Source: Gemmatimonadota bacterium (GTDB taxonomy: Bacteria; Gemmatimonadota; Gemmatimonadetes; Gemmatimonadales; GWC2-71-9). Taken from it: DNA of 46,725 bases. The stretch is from assembly GCA_003222155.1 (NCBI GenBank), contig QHUU01000074.1:1-46725 (forward strand), in the 5' to 3' direction. The notes under the pieces are model-generated. The model was not told where the DNA came from and searched no databases. It saw only the letters and a list, made by a program, of their open reading frames with translations. Of the stretch, positions 24,759 to 33,619 are shown one piece after another. Numbering within the stretch: position 1 is the first letter of the stretch; each line of letters starts with the position of its first letter. Position numbers and translations under genes: made by a program.

Positions 24759-25264
24759 CGGATTGCGCTCGTGGGGCGCGTCGCCGGATCCCAATGTTCG
24801 TCCGCCTTACCGTCCTTGAAACGCCACATGTCGAACCAGGTCGTGGTGTAGCTCTTTGCGGAATCGTGGGCGTCCTTCAGCTCGTGCACGTACGCGACTA
24901 CCACGAGATCGCCCTCCGCCACCACCGACACGACCTTCGTCTTCATCTTCTCCGGTATTGGTACGGGCTTCACCTTCCGGACCTCGGTGAAGTACTTCAC
25001 CACGCCGACGCGGCCGGACGCGGCGTTGGGATTGTGCTGGATGTAGCGCTCCGTCAAGTAGTTGTCCGCCAGCTCCCAGTGCCCCGCCTCGAGCAGGTCC
25101 CGTACGATGTGGTAGGCGGCCTGCTTGTTCCTATCGAGCTTCGGGTCGCTGCTGTGGAACAGGGCCTCCGGGTAGGTCGCGCCGGCGACGGGTTCTTGTG
25201 CGTGCAGCGAAAGGCTGCCGGCCACGAGAGCGGCGGCAAGTGGGAGTGGGAGACGAGGAAGCAT
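24755..25264 (-). CDS. Exported SnoaL-like (NTF2-fold) protein
   Basis: 169 aa. The signal peptide MLPRLPLPLAAALVAGSLSLHA is followed by QEPVAGATYPEALFHSSD. The mature part is a SnoaL-like domain: AAYHIVRDLLEAGHWELADNYLTERYIQHNPNAASGRVGVVKYF, then VVSVVAEGDLVVVAYVHELKD and WFDMWRFKDGKADEHWD. SnoaL-fold proteins are cyclases or lyases, or simply ligand-binding. The IQHNP and EHWD positions are the usual active-site ones. It follows carbonic anhydrase by 11 bp with an AAGGA ribosome site 4-5 nt before ATG. Confidence 0.85.
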   Translation of the reverse strand: MLPRLPLPLAAALVAGSLSLHAQEPVAGATYPEALFHSSDPKLDRNKQAAYHIVRDLLEAGHWELADNYLTERYIQHNPNAASGRVGVVKYFTEVRKVKPVPIPEKMKTKVVSVVAEGDLVVVAYVHELKDAHDSAKSYTTTWFDMWRFKDGKADEHWDPATRPTSAIR

Positions 25265-25275
25265 GTGTTCCTTTT

Positions 25276-25890
25276 TCAGGGGGCACCATCGAAAAAGTCT
25301 ACCACACCCGTCCGCAAACAGTACTCGGCTCCGACGATCAGCAGCCTGTCGTGTTCAACCAGGCGCTCGAGGATCGCTGACCCGTGACGCAGATGGTCGA
25401 CCGCAGCCCGAATGTTCGCGCGCACGGCGTGTGCGACGAGGGTGGACGCTTGCTCGCGGAGCGGCGTGGCCAGCAGGGGCTCCACGGCAGGCCGGATCCG
25501 CTCGACAATCGCGCGCAGGCCAGCCGACTGATGCAGGGTGGGTTGGCGTAGCTCCTCTATGGTGGCCGTGATCGCGCCGCATCCCGTGTGGCCGAGCACG
25601 ACGACAAGCCTCGTGCCAAAGCGTGTGGCCGCAAATTCTACGCTGCCGACCTGAGACGGCGCCACGATATTCCCGGCCACCCGGATGACGAACAGGTCGC
25701 CAAATCCCTGCCCGAAGACGAGCTCGGCGGGAACGCGGGAGTCCGAGCATCCGAGGACAATGGCGAAGGGCTGCTGTTCTTCGGCGAGCGCGAGGCGACG
25801 GGTCTGGCTGACAGCGGGAGCGGTGTCGGCTAGGCTCGCGACAAACCGGCGGTTGCCCTCCTGCAATCGCATGAGCGCTTCACAGGTCAT
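25276..25890 (-). CDS. Beta-class carbonic anhydrase
   Basis: 204 aa. Interconverts CO2 and bicarbonate with one zinc per subunit. The zinc ligands and catalytic dyad are seen: LGCSDSRVPAELVFG (Cys48, Asp50, Arg52) and VLGHTGCGAI (His101, Cys104). FVIRVAGNIV and SVEFAATRFGTRLVVVLGH are typical of the bacterial type. Length matches the family. It starts MTCEALMRLQEGNRRFVASL at ATG 25890, with a near-consensus promoter ending 6 nt upstream and no ribosome site, so leaderless. First gene of a unit with the SnoaL-like and VOC genes. Confidence 0.95.
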   Translation of the reverse strand: MTCEALMRLQEGNRRFVASLADTAPAVSQTRRLALAEEQQPFAIVLGCSDSRVPAELVFGQGFGDLFVIRVAGNIVAPSQVGSVEFAATRFGTRLVVVLGHTGCGAITATIEELRQPTLHQSAGLRAIVERIRPAVEPLLATPLREQASTLVAHAVRANIRAAVDHLRHGSAILERLVEHDRLLIVGAEYCLRTGVVDFFDGAP

Positions 25891-25896
25891 TGCGAA

Positions 25897-25925
25897 CAGA
25901 TACGCGAGCTGGTGCTAGTCGTCAA
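25897..25925 (-). promoter_or_regulatory. Promoter of the carbonic anhydrase gene, leaderless
   Basis: On the minus strand TTGACG (25925-25920), 17-bp spacer, TATCTG (25902-25897), then 6 nt to ATG 25890. Five of six bases match consensus at -35. Confidence 0.7.
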
Positions 25926-25988
25926 TGAGGCGGCGCTGTCTGACGGATCGCGCTGCAAGGGCTTGTTACGCTGCGGCGGCTGGCGAGA

Positions 25989-26468
25989 TCAGGGAACGCG
26001 ATAGAGGACACGCCGGGTAAGAACTGGGGCGTCAGCCGGGTAGCTGTAATACTCCAGATGGAGTTCGTTGGCCACGATCTGGTACCGCGTACTGTCGCGG
26101 GGCCAACCGCTGAAGTCGCGCTGTACATGACGGTACGTCGGGCCGTAGAAGACATCCGTCGTCACCAGCGAATCGGGATGGATGACGAACTTGTCCTCGC
26201 CGATCCCGATGTGACCGTAGAGCACCTCGTGGGCGGACAGGTCGTCAGAGGCTTGATTCGGGTAGAGGCCACGAGTGATCACGTGATCTTCAATTCCGGC
26301 GTCGGCGCGGACGATGAACAAGCCGTCCATTGTGCCTTGGGGTTGGAGGGGCTGTGTCGGCGGGCGCCAATGACCGATCAGGTGAGTAAGCGCGGGGCTG
26401 ACGGGGTCCGAGCTACAGGCTATGAGTGCCGCGGCCACGATCGTGGCTGGCAGTGGGAACGGCTTCAT
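25989..26468 (-). CDS. Predicted lipoprotein, unknown family, low-GC island
   Basis: 159 aa from ATG 26468 (MKPFPLPATIVAAALIACSSDPV), with GGAGG 5 nt upstream. The signal peptide ends in the lipobox ALIAC, so Cys near 18 is lipidated. The mature domain is beta-rich: LTHLIGHWRPPT, MDGLFIVRADAGIEDHVITRGLYP, HEVLYGHIGIGEDKFVIHPDSLVTTDVFYGP and ELHLEYYSYPADAPVLTRRVLYRVP, a small barrel-like pattern. I do not recognise the family. Sampled stretches are about 55-58% GC, clearly below the roughly 70% of neighbours, and short integron-like core sequences lie on both sides, so it may have been acquired. Confidence 0.7.
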   Translation of the reverse strand: MKPFPLPATIVAAALIACSSDPVSPALTHLIGHWRPPTQPLQPQGTMDGLFIVRADAGIEDHVITRGLYPNQASDDLSAHEVLYGHIGIGEDKFVIHPDSLVTTDVFYGPTYRHVQRDFSGWPRDSTRYQIVANELHLEYYSYPADAPVLTRRVLYRVP

Positions 26469-26800
26469 GTACCCTCCGACGCCGAGGCGAGGAACCGGAT
26501 CCATCCCAAAGTCGATACCCTGCGTGGGTGGGGGTGGGTCACCCATCAAGGTGCTGGTTAGGCGGCGCCTCAGTCACAGTGGAAATAGAAACGGTTTCCG
26601 TCTAGAGCCTCAACGGTGAACTGCCTCTGCCTCTCGCTCCGCCTAGCGGCTCGCGCGCTGTTCTGACCTGGCCTGCAACGTAACGCCTCACCTCGAGCTC
26701 GGGTCGAGCCAGCTCAAGGGTCTCCTGGCCCGCGGGTTTACGCGGCCGAGCAGCCTAATGCGCACACACGCCGCGCGCTCCGCTGCTCCCATGGGTGGAA
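26469..26800. other. Intergenic stretch of about 330 bp, no gene recognised
   Basis: Between the two divergent lipoprotein genes I see no convincing CDS: open frames here have poor codon use and no family signal. It holds GGAGG for the left gene, a GTTAGGC core at 26557-26563, a perfect GAAAC-G-GTTTC palindrome at 26588-26598 and the start of the right-hand promoter. Confidence 0.5.
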
Positions 26801-26806
26801 TATATT
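26801..26806 (+). promoter_or_regulatory. -10 hexamer TATATT, leaderless
   Basis: TATATT stands out in GC-rich surroundings and ends 7 nt before ATG 26814, with no ribosome site between. The -35 position is not recognisable. Confidence 0.55.
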
Positions 26807-26813
26807 TCTCCCC

Positions 26814-27332
26814 ATGCGAATCGGCGCGCTCGTAGCGCTCGTGTGCGTGGCCGCGTGCCGAACGCGGCCGCTCGTCAGAATGGGGCAGCAAAGCGACTCG
26901 GTGGATCTCGCCCAGCTCGTGCCCCACGGCTCGACCGACAGCTCGCTCGCCGCGCCGCGCGTGATCACCACACCGAGCGTCGTGCTGTTCTGGCTGCACG
27001 CGGCGGACACGCTCAGCGGGGACGACCAGGCCGACACCTTCGACGACCTGAAGTACTACACGGCGCAGGTGGCGCCCGCCCTCGCCGCGAGCGGCATCCA
27101 GCTCGTCGCCACCAATGCCGACACGGTCTTCGTCTCCCTCCCCAACGCCAGGCGCCGCACGATTCTGCTGTCGGGCCTGGACTATCCGTACGGCTACCTC
27201 CTGATCGATCCGGGCGGCCCCGAGCGGATCCTCACGGGTGTGTACGAGGACGGCGATCTGATGGACGAGCTGCGCGCCTACTTCGACCTCCCCGACGACT
27301 CGACCAGCGCCCCGCCGCGGGCCACCACCTGA
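26814..27332 (+). CDS. Predicted lipoprotein with thioredoxin-like segment
   Basis: 172 aa. MRIGALVALVCVAACRTRP is a short signal peptide with lipobox VAAC (Cys15). The mature part includes PSVVLFWLHAADTLSGDD, VAPALAASGIQLVATNADTVFVSLP and YPYGYLLIDPGGPERILTGVYEDGDLMDELRAYFDLP. The order strand-helix-strand-hairpin-helix is like a thioredoxin fold, but the usual CxxC is absent. Function unknown. The amidohydrolase follows 17 bp after the stop on the same strand, so the two are probably one transcript. Confidence 0.7.
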   Translation: MRIGALVALVCVAACRTRPLVRMGQQSDSVDLAQLVPHGSTDSSLAAPRVITTPSVVLFWLHAADTLSGDDQADTFDDLKYYTAQVAPALAASGIQLVATNADTVFVSLPNARRRTILLSGLDYPYGYLLIDPGGPERILTGVYEDGDLMDELRAYFDLPDDSTSAPPRATT

Positions 27333-27349
27333 CGCCCCCGGGGCAGCAC

Positions 27350-28711
27350 GTGCCCGACTTGCGGCTCGCCGGCGGCGACGTCCTGCTGCACGACGGCACC
27401 TGGCGGGTGGTGCGGGCGGATGTGACGGTGCGCGAAGGGAGAATCGAGGCGATCGCGATGGCGGGGAAGGGGGAAGAAGGAAGGGGGAAGGGGCTCCCCA
27501 GCGCCCCTCCTCAGGTCCGGGACTGCCGGGGCTGTCTGGTCATACCCGGTCTCATCCAGGCCCATGTGCACCTCTGCCAGACGTTGTTCCGCGGACTGGC
27601 GGACGACCTGCGGCTCGAGGACTGGCTGGTGCGCCGCATCTGGCCCCTCGAAGCGGCGCATACGGAAGAAACGCTGTACGCCTCCGCCCTGCTCGGCTCC
27701 GCGGAGCTGCTGCTCGGCGGCACCACGGCGATTCTCGACATGGAGACGGTGCGCCACACGGAAGCGGCGTTCCGGGCGCTCGAGCGGATCGGGATCCGCG
27801 CCACGGTCGGCAAGTGCCTGATGGACGCGCACCCCGAGGGCGCGCCGATCGACCTCGCCGAGTCGACCGACGACGCGCTGGCGGACGCCGCGTCGCTCGC
27901 TCAGCGCTGGCACGGCGCCGCCGACGGCCGGCTGCGCGTGTGCTTCGCCCCGCGCTTCGTCCCCAGCTGCTCGGGTCCATTGCTCCGGGCGGCGAGCGAT
28001 CTGGCGGAACGGTTCGACGCGCAGCTGCACACCCACGCGGCGGAGACGATCGTGGAACGCGAGACGGTGCTCCGGACAACCGGGCTGGAAGAGATCGCCT
28101 ACCTGGACTCCGTCGGCGTCGCGGGGCCACGCGCGGCGCTCGCCCACTGCGTCTGGGTCGACGCGCACGAGATCGATCGGCTGGCACGTCAAGAGACCAC
28201 AGTGGTGCACTGTCCCTCCTCGAACCTGAAGCTCGCGAGCGGCGTTGCGAAGGTCCCGGAGATGCTCGCCGCAGGCTGCCGCGTGGCCATCGGCGCGGAC
28301 GGCGCCCCGTGCAACAACGGGCTCGATGCCTTCGCCGAAATGCGCCTCGCCGCCCTGATCCAGAAGCCGCGCCTGGGTGCCGACGCGCTCCCCGCCGCCC
28401 AGGTGCTCGAGCTCGCGACGCTGGGCGGCGCCCGCGCCCTCGGGCTCGAGCAGGAGATCGGCTCCATCGCGCGCGGGAAGCGGGCCGACCTCGTCGTGCT
28501 CGACCTGTCCGAGCCGCACCTCCATCCGCTGCTGGGCGACCCCGTATCGCGCATCGTGTACTCGGCCCGCTCGAGCGACGTGCGCGACGTGTTCGTCGAG
28601 GGCCGCCCCGTCGTGCTCGGACACGAGCTGCTCACGGCACCGGTCGACCACATCGTGCGCGAGGCGGATCGCGCCGCCGCCGAGCTGCACCGCCGGGCGA
28701 GGCTCGCGTAA
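27350..28711 (+). CDS. Amidohydrolase, MTA/SAH deaminase or TrzN-like
   Basis: 453 aa from GTG 27350 (VPDLRLAGGDVLLHDGTWRVV). The metal site of the amidohydrolase superfamily is complete: IQAHVHLCQTLFRG (His72, His74), LHTHAAET (His229), ALAHCVWVD (His266) and IGADGAPCNNGLDAF (Asp317). FRGLADDLRLEDWL and the composite C-terminal beta domain fit the group that deaminates 5'-methylthioadenosine, S-adenosylhomocysteine or guanine, or dechlorinates triazines. Exact substrate not determined. A purine heptamer repeat at 27463-27493 puts an AGKGEEGRGKG insertion into the N-terminal beta domain. The stop overlaps the cytochrome c gene (TAATG). Confidence 0.9.
   Translation: MPDLRLAGGDVLLHDGTWRVVRADVTVREGRIEAIAMAGKGEEGRGKGLPSAPPQVRDCRGCLVIPGLIQAHVHLCQTLFRGLADDLRLEDWLVRRIWPLEAAHTEETLYASALLGSAELLLGGTTAILDMETVRHTEAAFRALERIGIRATVGKCLMDAHPEGAPIDLAESTDDALADAASLAQRWHGAADGRLRVCFAPRFVPSCSGPLLRAASDLAERFDAQLHTHAAETIVERETVLRTTGLEEIAYLDSVGVAGPRAALAHCVWVDAHEIDRLARQETTVVHCPSSNLKLASGVAKVPEMLAAGCRVAIGADGAPCNNGLDAFAEMRLAALIQKPRLGADALPAAQVLELATLGGARALGLEQEIGSIARGKRADLVVLDLSEPHLHPLLGDPVSRIVYSARSSDVRDVFVEGRPVVLGHELLTAPVDHIVREADRAAAELHRRARLA
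27463..27493 (+). repeat. In-frame GGGGAAG heptamer repeat
   Basis: Four 7-bp units (GGGGAAG, GGGGAAG, AAGGAAG, GGGGAAG) plus a partial fifth, inside the amidohydrolase reading frame. Four units are 28 bp, so gain or loss of one unit would shift the frame. Confidence 0.75.
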
Positions 28712-29697
28712 TGCTCGGCGGGATGCTGCTCGTCCTGGCGCTCGCGATGCAGCGGCCTGCGGACTCCGGTGCCGCGCTGTTCGCGTCGTGGTGCAAGTCG
28801 TGCCACGGCGCGGACGGCCGGGGCACGCCCGCGGCGTCGACCCGGCTCGAGGTCCCGCCCGCGGACCTGCACGAGTGCAAGGGCTCGACGGCCGAGACGG
28901 AAGATCGCTGGGTGAAGATCGTCGCCCAGGGCGGCGCGGCATTCGGGCTGTCGCTCGACATGCCGGCCTTTGGGGAAGCCGGAACGCCCGCCCAGATCCG
29001 TGCCGTCGTGCGCTACGCACGCTCGTTGTGCGGCGAGCTGGGCTGGCCGCCGGGCGAGCTGAACTTCCCGCGCGCGTTCCTGGTCGAGAAGGCTTACCCG
29101 GAGGACGAGGTCGTGATCAGCGATCGCGGCCGCGGCCAGGACTACATCTATGAGCACCGGCTCGGCAAGCGGCTCCAGCTCGAGGTGAGCGCGGGCAGCG
29201 TGTTCGACGGGCAGCCCCAGGCGTTCCAGGGCGTGACCGGCGCGCTCAAGTACAACGTGTGGCACAGTCTCGAGCGGCGCGCGCTCGTGAGCCTCGGGCT
29301 CGAAGCTACGCCGCCCCTGGGACGCCAGGACGTGTGGGAGATGGAGCCCTTCCTAGCGTTCGGCGCCAGTCCCGGACGGGCGCTCGTGGTGCAGGGCGAA
29401 GTCCAAGGCAGCTGGGAAGAGACCGAGGGGTTCGGGGGGATGTCCTATCGGGTCGGCGTCGGCCACGAGCTGGGGCGCTTCGTGCCGATGCTGGAAGCCG
29501 GCTGGACCGTACCGGCGGACGGCGAGCGGACCGTGTCGCTTTATCCGCAGGTGTGGGTCCAGCTCTCCCGGCTCGGACACGTGGCGGGCTCGCTCGGCGC
29601 CGAGCTCCCGGCGACGGGCCCGGAGCCGCGGCATCCGCGGCTGATCGCGTTCGTGTTGTGGGACTTCGGCGACGCGCCGCTATTCCGAGGCTGGTAG
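28711..29697 (+). CDS. Cytochrome c domain fused to a beta-rich domain
   Basis: 328 aa starting [20 protein letters not shown], a short signal peptide. Residues about 20-110 are a mono-heme cytochrome c: [17 protein letters not shown] (Cys28, Cys31, His32) with a likely axial Met in [17 protein letters not shown]. From about residue 115 on, a beta-rich part has alternating strands ([61 protein letters not shown]) and ends APLFRGW with an aromatic last residue, as in outer-membrane barrels. It may therefore be an outer-membrane electron carrier. ATG 28711 overlaps the previous stop; the 3' end overlaps the converging chemoreceptor gene by 18 bp. Confidence 0.82.
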   Translation: MLGGMLLVLALAMQRPADSGAALFASWCKSCHGADGRGTPAASTRLEVPPADLHECKGSTAETEDRWVKIVAQGGAAFGLSLDMPAFGEAGTPAQIRAVVRYARSLCGELGWPPGELNFPRAFLVEKAYPEDEVVISDRGRGQDYIYEHRLGKRLQLEVSAGSVFDGQPQAFQGVTGALKYNVWHSLERRALVSLGLEATPPLGRQDVWEMEPFLAFGASPGRALVVQGEVQGSWEETEGFGGMSYRVGVGHELGRFVPMLEAGWTVPADGERTVSLYPQVWVQLSRLGHVAGSLGAELPATGPEPRHPRLIAFVLWDFGDAPLFRGW

Positions 29698-31293
29698 GCT
29701 CGCGCCGTTCACGTTGAACCGCTGAATCGTCTCGATCAGTTTCGCGGCGGCGATCGCGAGCTGCTGCGACGTCGCGGTGAGCTCGCCGAGCGAGGCGCTC
29801 TGCCGCTCGGTCGCCGCCGACGTCTGCTCCGCCCCCTGCGCCGCCGTCTCGGCGATCCCCGCGACCTCTTCCATGCGCCGGACCACCTCGCGGATCCGGC
29901 CCGTCTGGCCTTCGGTTTCGCCCGCCAGGGCGGCGGCGAACTGGACCGTCGCGTTCAGGTCGCCGAAAATGGCGTCCAGCGCCTGGCGCACGGCCGCGGA
30001 CACCGTGCCCACACCCTGCGCTGTACGGCGGCCTTCTTCCATGGCGCCGAGCAGCTGGGTGATCTGGTCCTGCGTCTGGCGCACGCGCGCGCGGACCTCG
30101 TCCGCGGAGCGGGCGCTCTGCTCGGCGAGCTTGCGCACCTCGTCGGCCACGACGCGGAACCCCAAACCATGCTGGCCCGCCCGCGCCGCCTCGATGGCGG
30201 CGTTCAGGGCGAGCAGATCGGTCTGGCTCGCGATCCGCGTGATCGCATCCACCAGCTTGCCGATCTCGCGCGAGCCCAGCTCGAGCGTGGCGGCCGCCCG
30301 CGACACCTGGTCGAGGTGATCCACCAGCGTGACGAGCAGCTCGCTCGCCCGGGCGATCTCCTGTCCGTGGCGTCGCGCCTGCTGCGCCACGCCGGCGATC
30401 TGACGCTCAGCGTCCCGGGCGCGGGCGTGCAGCTGCGAGGCCACGGCGGCGGCCGCCTCGGAGTCGGCCCGCCCGTGCCCGATCAGCTCGCGCTGCCGCT
30501 CGACGCCGCGCGTCACACTCTGTGCGGTCGTCGAGATCCCTTGCGAGGCGGCCTGAAGCTGGCGTGCCGACCCCGACAGCTGCTGCGCCATGGCGGCGAG
30601 ACCCTGACCCTGGCGCTGCACCTGCCGTACCATGGCGGCGATCCCGTCGGTGGTCCGGTTCACGCTCGCGCCCAGGAACCCGAGGTCGTCGGGATCGTCG
30701 TCCGCTACGCGCACGGTCAAGTCGCCCGCCTCGAGCCGGGCGACCGTCGTGCGGGTGGCGCGCAACCGCGCGGTGATTCGCGTGAACATCGGCAGCAGCG
30801 CCGCACTCGTGACGAGGAGAACGAGCGCCTCCTCCAGCGACGCGCCCCACGACCAGCCCGGTGCTCCCTGACTCGTGCGGACGGCCGTGACGAGCGCAAA
30901 CCCTGCCAGGTTGAGCACCAGGGCCTGCCAGGCCTCGGTGCGGCCCAGGTAGAGTGCGGCCTGGAGCGGGGCGATCAGGTACGCCACGTACAGGAGGTGC
31001 CCCGTCGGCCCCATGGCATAAAGGATCGCGGAGATCATGGCTGCGCCCACCGCCAGCGTGGCGTGGGTATACCAGGGGGGCGGCTCGTCGGTGCGTGCGA
31101 CGCGGACCATCGCGTAGTTGACGACGGCGAACACGACGGCGAAGCCGAGGATGAACGACCAGGCGATAGGCGCGAGGCCCGCGATCCGGACGGCGGCGAG
31201 CAGCGCCACGCCGAGACCGGCCGCCCGCCAGCGCCCCCGGGCGCTCGCCAGGGCGTACCGGCGCAGCTTGGCGCGGTCTTCGGCGTCGGACAT
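29680..31293 (-). CDS. Methyl-accepting chemotaxis-like receptor
   Basis: 537 aa. N-terminal part (residues about 20-185): roughly six hydrophobic segments with only short loops, so it lacks a periplasmic ligand domain. Then a HAMP-like linker ([26 protein letters not shown], about 190-225) and a long coiled-coil signalling domain. The hairpin tip is seen near residue 360: [39 protein letters not shown]. It would bind CheW/CheA. The canonical glutamate methylation sites are not obvious. It follows the DUF5916 gene by 9 bp and is probably read from the same promoter. No other chemotaxis gene is in the window. Confidence 0.9.
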   Translation of the reverse strand: MSDAEDRAKLRRYALASARGRWRAAGLGVALLAAVRIAGLAPIAWSFILGFAVVFAVVNYAMVRVARTDEPPPWYTHATLAVGAAMISAILYAMGPTGHLLYVAYLIAPLQAALYLGRTEAWQALVLNLAGFALVTAVRTSQGAPGWSWGASLEEALVLLVTSAALLPMFTRITARLRATRTTVARLEAGDLTVRVADDDPDDLGFLGASVNRTTDGIAAMVRQVQRQGQGLAAMAQQLSGSARQLQAASQGISTTAQSVTRGVERQRELIGHGRADSEAAAAVASQLHARARDAERQIAGVAQQARRHGQEIARASELLVTLVDHLDQVSRAAATLELGSREIGKLVDAITRIASQTDLLALNAAIEAARAGQHGLGFRVVADEVRKLAEQSARSADEVRARVRQTQDQITQLLGAMEEGRRTAQGVGTVSAAVRQALDAIFGDLNATVQFAAALAGETEGQTGRIREVVRRMEEVAGIAETAAQGAEQTSAATERQSASLGELTATSQQLAIAAAKLIETIQRFNVNGASLPASE

Positions 31294-31302
31294 GGCGGGA
31301 AT

Positions 31303-33612
31303 CTACATCCGGAACAGATAACTCAGCTTGAGGAAGAACCCGTCCGCCGTGCGGCTCAGGTCGCGGAACCGGAAGGCGTCCGCTTCCGTGAGCGATGTGC
31401 CGTAGCCCAGGAACACCACGGTCCCCGGCGTCGGCTTGTAGGAGAACAAGACGTCGTTGCGGAAGTCGTTCGAAACGATCGCTCGCGCCGGGCCGCCGTT
31501 CACGAGCAGCGGTTGACCGGTGCGCGGATCGAGCAGGGCGGCCTGGTCCTCCGCGAAGTACTGTCCGATGTAGCGCACGAAGACGGCGCGCGTCAGCTGG
31601 TACTCGAGCTTGAGCCGGGGGATGTTCGCGGTCGAGAAGCGGCTGCCGTCGCGCGTGCGGGTCAGGCGCTGGTGCACCCAGCGCGCCTCGACGCGCAGGG
31701 CGGGCGTGGGGCGCAGGGCGGCGATGGCGGTCACGGCGACCTCGCGGCCCTCGGACGCCTCGGGAAAGATGGCTGCGGCCCCATAGCCCAGCACCACGCT
31801 CCCGGCCACCGCGCGGTTGGGCGTATTCACGATGAAGGCGCCCCCGGGCAGATGATACAGGTCGTGGGGGACCACGAAGGCCGCCGTGTCCACCGTGCGG
31901 TCGACCCGGTAGCCGGAGTAGTCCCCCGTCTCGAAGCCGAAGTGATTCAGGCTGAGCGTAAGCTGGAGCTGCCAGCCGCCGCGCAGGGTAGCGATCCAGA
32001 AGTTCTGCAGCGTGTCCTCGATGGTGCGGTTCAACCGGCCGAAGTCGCGGTAGCGCCAGATCGGCGCGAACCCGACGATCGCCGTCAGCTGCTCGACCAG
32101 CGCGCCCGGGCGGCCGTACCAGCTGAACCGGTTGTAGGTCCGGCCGGCGACGAAGTCGGTTCGATTCACGAACCCGCTGGTGTCCTGGAAGCTCTTCTGG
32201 ATGCCCAGCAGCTCGAAGTGGTTGCCGTACGCGCGGCCGGTGCGGTCGCCGAAGGTGACGGTCCACAGCTTGCCGGCGCGCCCGCCCGTCGGGTCGCGCG
32301 TCCACGCTCCGGCGACCTGCACCTCCGAGAACCAGATCTTGCGCCACACGACGTGCGCGTCGACGCCCAGGACCCGGTTGTACTCGTCGCCATCGAAGCG
32401 GTCGGTGTAGGCCACCCCCAGCGTGGAGGTCGGCCCCAGATCGCGCCGCAGGCGCAGCATGTTGTAGACGGGGTGCGCGCCCGTGGCCGACTGGTCGCTG
32501 TTGTCGACGGCGCCGAGGTAGGCGATCCCGGTGCCGCCCACTTTGCCGGCGAGCTTGGCGCCGAACACCGGCTGCGCGATGCGGCGCGTGTAGATGAGGC
32601 TGTTGGGTGTGTCGAACTGCTCGAGCCCCTCGAGGAAGAACGGCCGCTTCTCCGGATAGAACAGCGCGAAGCGCTGGTTGAGCGTCACCTGGCCGATGTC
32701 GGCCTCGACCTGCGAGAAGTCCGGGTTGGCGGTCGCCGTGAGGCCGAGGTTCTGCGTGACACCCCAGCGCAGGTTGCCGGCGACTTCGGGCGTGCCGCGA
32801 TAGTCGTAGCCCGGCGTGGTGGGGGCGCCGTCCACCTTGGTGGTGAATTCCGGCGTGAGATCGAGCACCAGGCCGCGCCGCAGCGCTCCGAGGCCCACCA
32901 GGCGGCCGGACTGGATGAGGAAGCTCGCATTGGCGCGGACCGCGGGGGTCCAGGTTTCCTCGTAGCCCGAGTGCTGCACCGAGCGCAGCAGCTGGATGCC
33001 CCAATCCTGGGGGTCGGCGCTCTGATAGCGCAGGCTCTTGAAGGGGATCCGCACCTCCACTTCGTAGCCCCGCGCGGTCACGCGGCCGCGCGATTCGTAG
33101 ACGTAGTCGGGGTTCAAGTCGATGGTCGCGTCGAACCGGCCGCCGGCGCTCGGGCCCCCGGCGGCGCCGGCGGCGACGCCGTCGCTCCAGACGCCGTCCT
33201 CCTGCACGCCGAGCGGATTCACGGCGAACATCGTGGCGCGGCGGTGGTCGAGGTAAGTGTCGAGCAGGATGGCGACGTGGTCGTCCGCGTCGATGTTGTC
33301 GCGGTCGGCGAGGGTGGCGCGCACCGCGTTGCCGTGGCGCTCGAATGCGCGAATGCCGAAGTAGATCGCGTCGGGCGCGTACCAGACCAGTACCTCGGTC
33401 GAATCCTCGGCGGGGCGCCCGTCCACGGGGCGGTACTGCGAGAATCCCGTGAGGCGGGCGGCCCGGCGCCACACGGGCTCGTCCAGCACGCCGTCGATTG
33501 TCGGCTGGGCCTCGAAGCGCGGGATGCGGGCGTCGAGCTGCTTCGCGAGGCCGCTGTAGACGGGGGCGGAGTCGGTGGCGACGCTCTGGAACACGAGGAG
33601 GAGGGGAAACAT
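31303..33612 (-). CDS. DUF5916 outer-membrane protein with CBM9-like domain
   Basis: 769 aa. Signal peptide MFPLLLVFQSVATDSAPVYSG. The N-terminal CBM9-like domain starts PTIDGVLDEPVWRRAARLTGFSQYRPVDG and includes DAIYFGIRAFERHG, DDHVAILLDTYLDHRRATMFAVNPLGVQ and EVEVRIPFKSLRYQ. The middle and C-terminal parts match DUF5916: NPDFSQVEADIGQVTLNQRFALFYPEKRPFFLEG is its hallmark, followed by many amphipathic strands and a final KLSYLFRM. The family is outer-membrane and is thought to be involved in carbohydrate or peptide handling; function unproven. The promoter -10 is 7 nt before ATG, and its -35 lies in heptamer repeats. Confidence 0.9.
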   Translation of the reverse strand: MFPLLLVFQSVATDSAPVYSGLAKQLDARIPRFEAQPTIDGVLDEPVWRRAARLTGFSQYRPVDGRPAEDSTEVLVWYAPDAIYFGIRAFERHGNAVRATLADRDNIDADDHVAILLDTYLDHRRATMFAVNPLGVQEDGVWSDGVAAGAAGGPSAGGRFDATIDLNPDYVYESRGRVTARGYEVEVRIPFKSLRYQSADPQDWGIQLLRSVQHSGYEETWTPAVRANASFLIQSGRLVGLGALRRGLVLDLTPEFTTKVDGAPTTPGYDYRGTPEVAGNLRWGVTQNLGLTATANPDFSQVEADIGQVTLNQRFALFYPEKRPFFLEGLEQFDTPNSLIYTRRIAQPVFGAKLAGKVGGTGIAYLGAVDNSDQSATGAHPVYNMLRLRRDLGPTSTLGVAYTDRFDGDEYNRVLGVDAHVVWRKIWFSEVQVAGAWTRDPTGGRAGKLWTVTFGDRTGRAYGNHFELLGIQKSFQDTSGFVNRTDFVAGRTYNRFSWYGRPGALVEQLTAIVGFAPIWRYRDFGRLNRTIEDTLQNFWIATLRGGWQLQLTLSLNHFGFETGDYSGYRVDRTVDTAAFVVPHDLYHLPGGAFIVNTPNRAVAGSVVLGYGAAAIFPEASEGREVAVTAIAALRPTPALRVEARWVHQRLTRTRDGSRFSTANIPRLKLEYQLTRAVFVRYIGQYFAEDQAALLDPRTGQPLLVNGGPARAIVSNDFRNDVLFSYKPTPGTVVFLGYGTSLTEADAFRFRDLSRTADGFFLKLSYLFRM

Positions 33613-33619
33613 GACGCCA

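Noticed and set aside
25930-26570. A complete integron attC site beside the lipoprotein gene
   Set aside because: Only half-site-like pieces are present; no RYYYAAC...GTTRRRY pair at 60-140 bp could be found, so I did not annotate an attC.
26469-26813. A small protein or RNA gene in the 345-bp intergenic stretch
   Set aside because: Minus-strand frames there overlap the leaderless promoter and have poor codon use; no tRNA-like or riboswitch-like fold was recognised.
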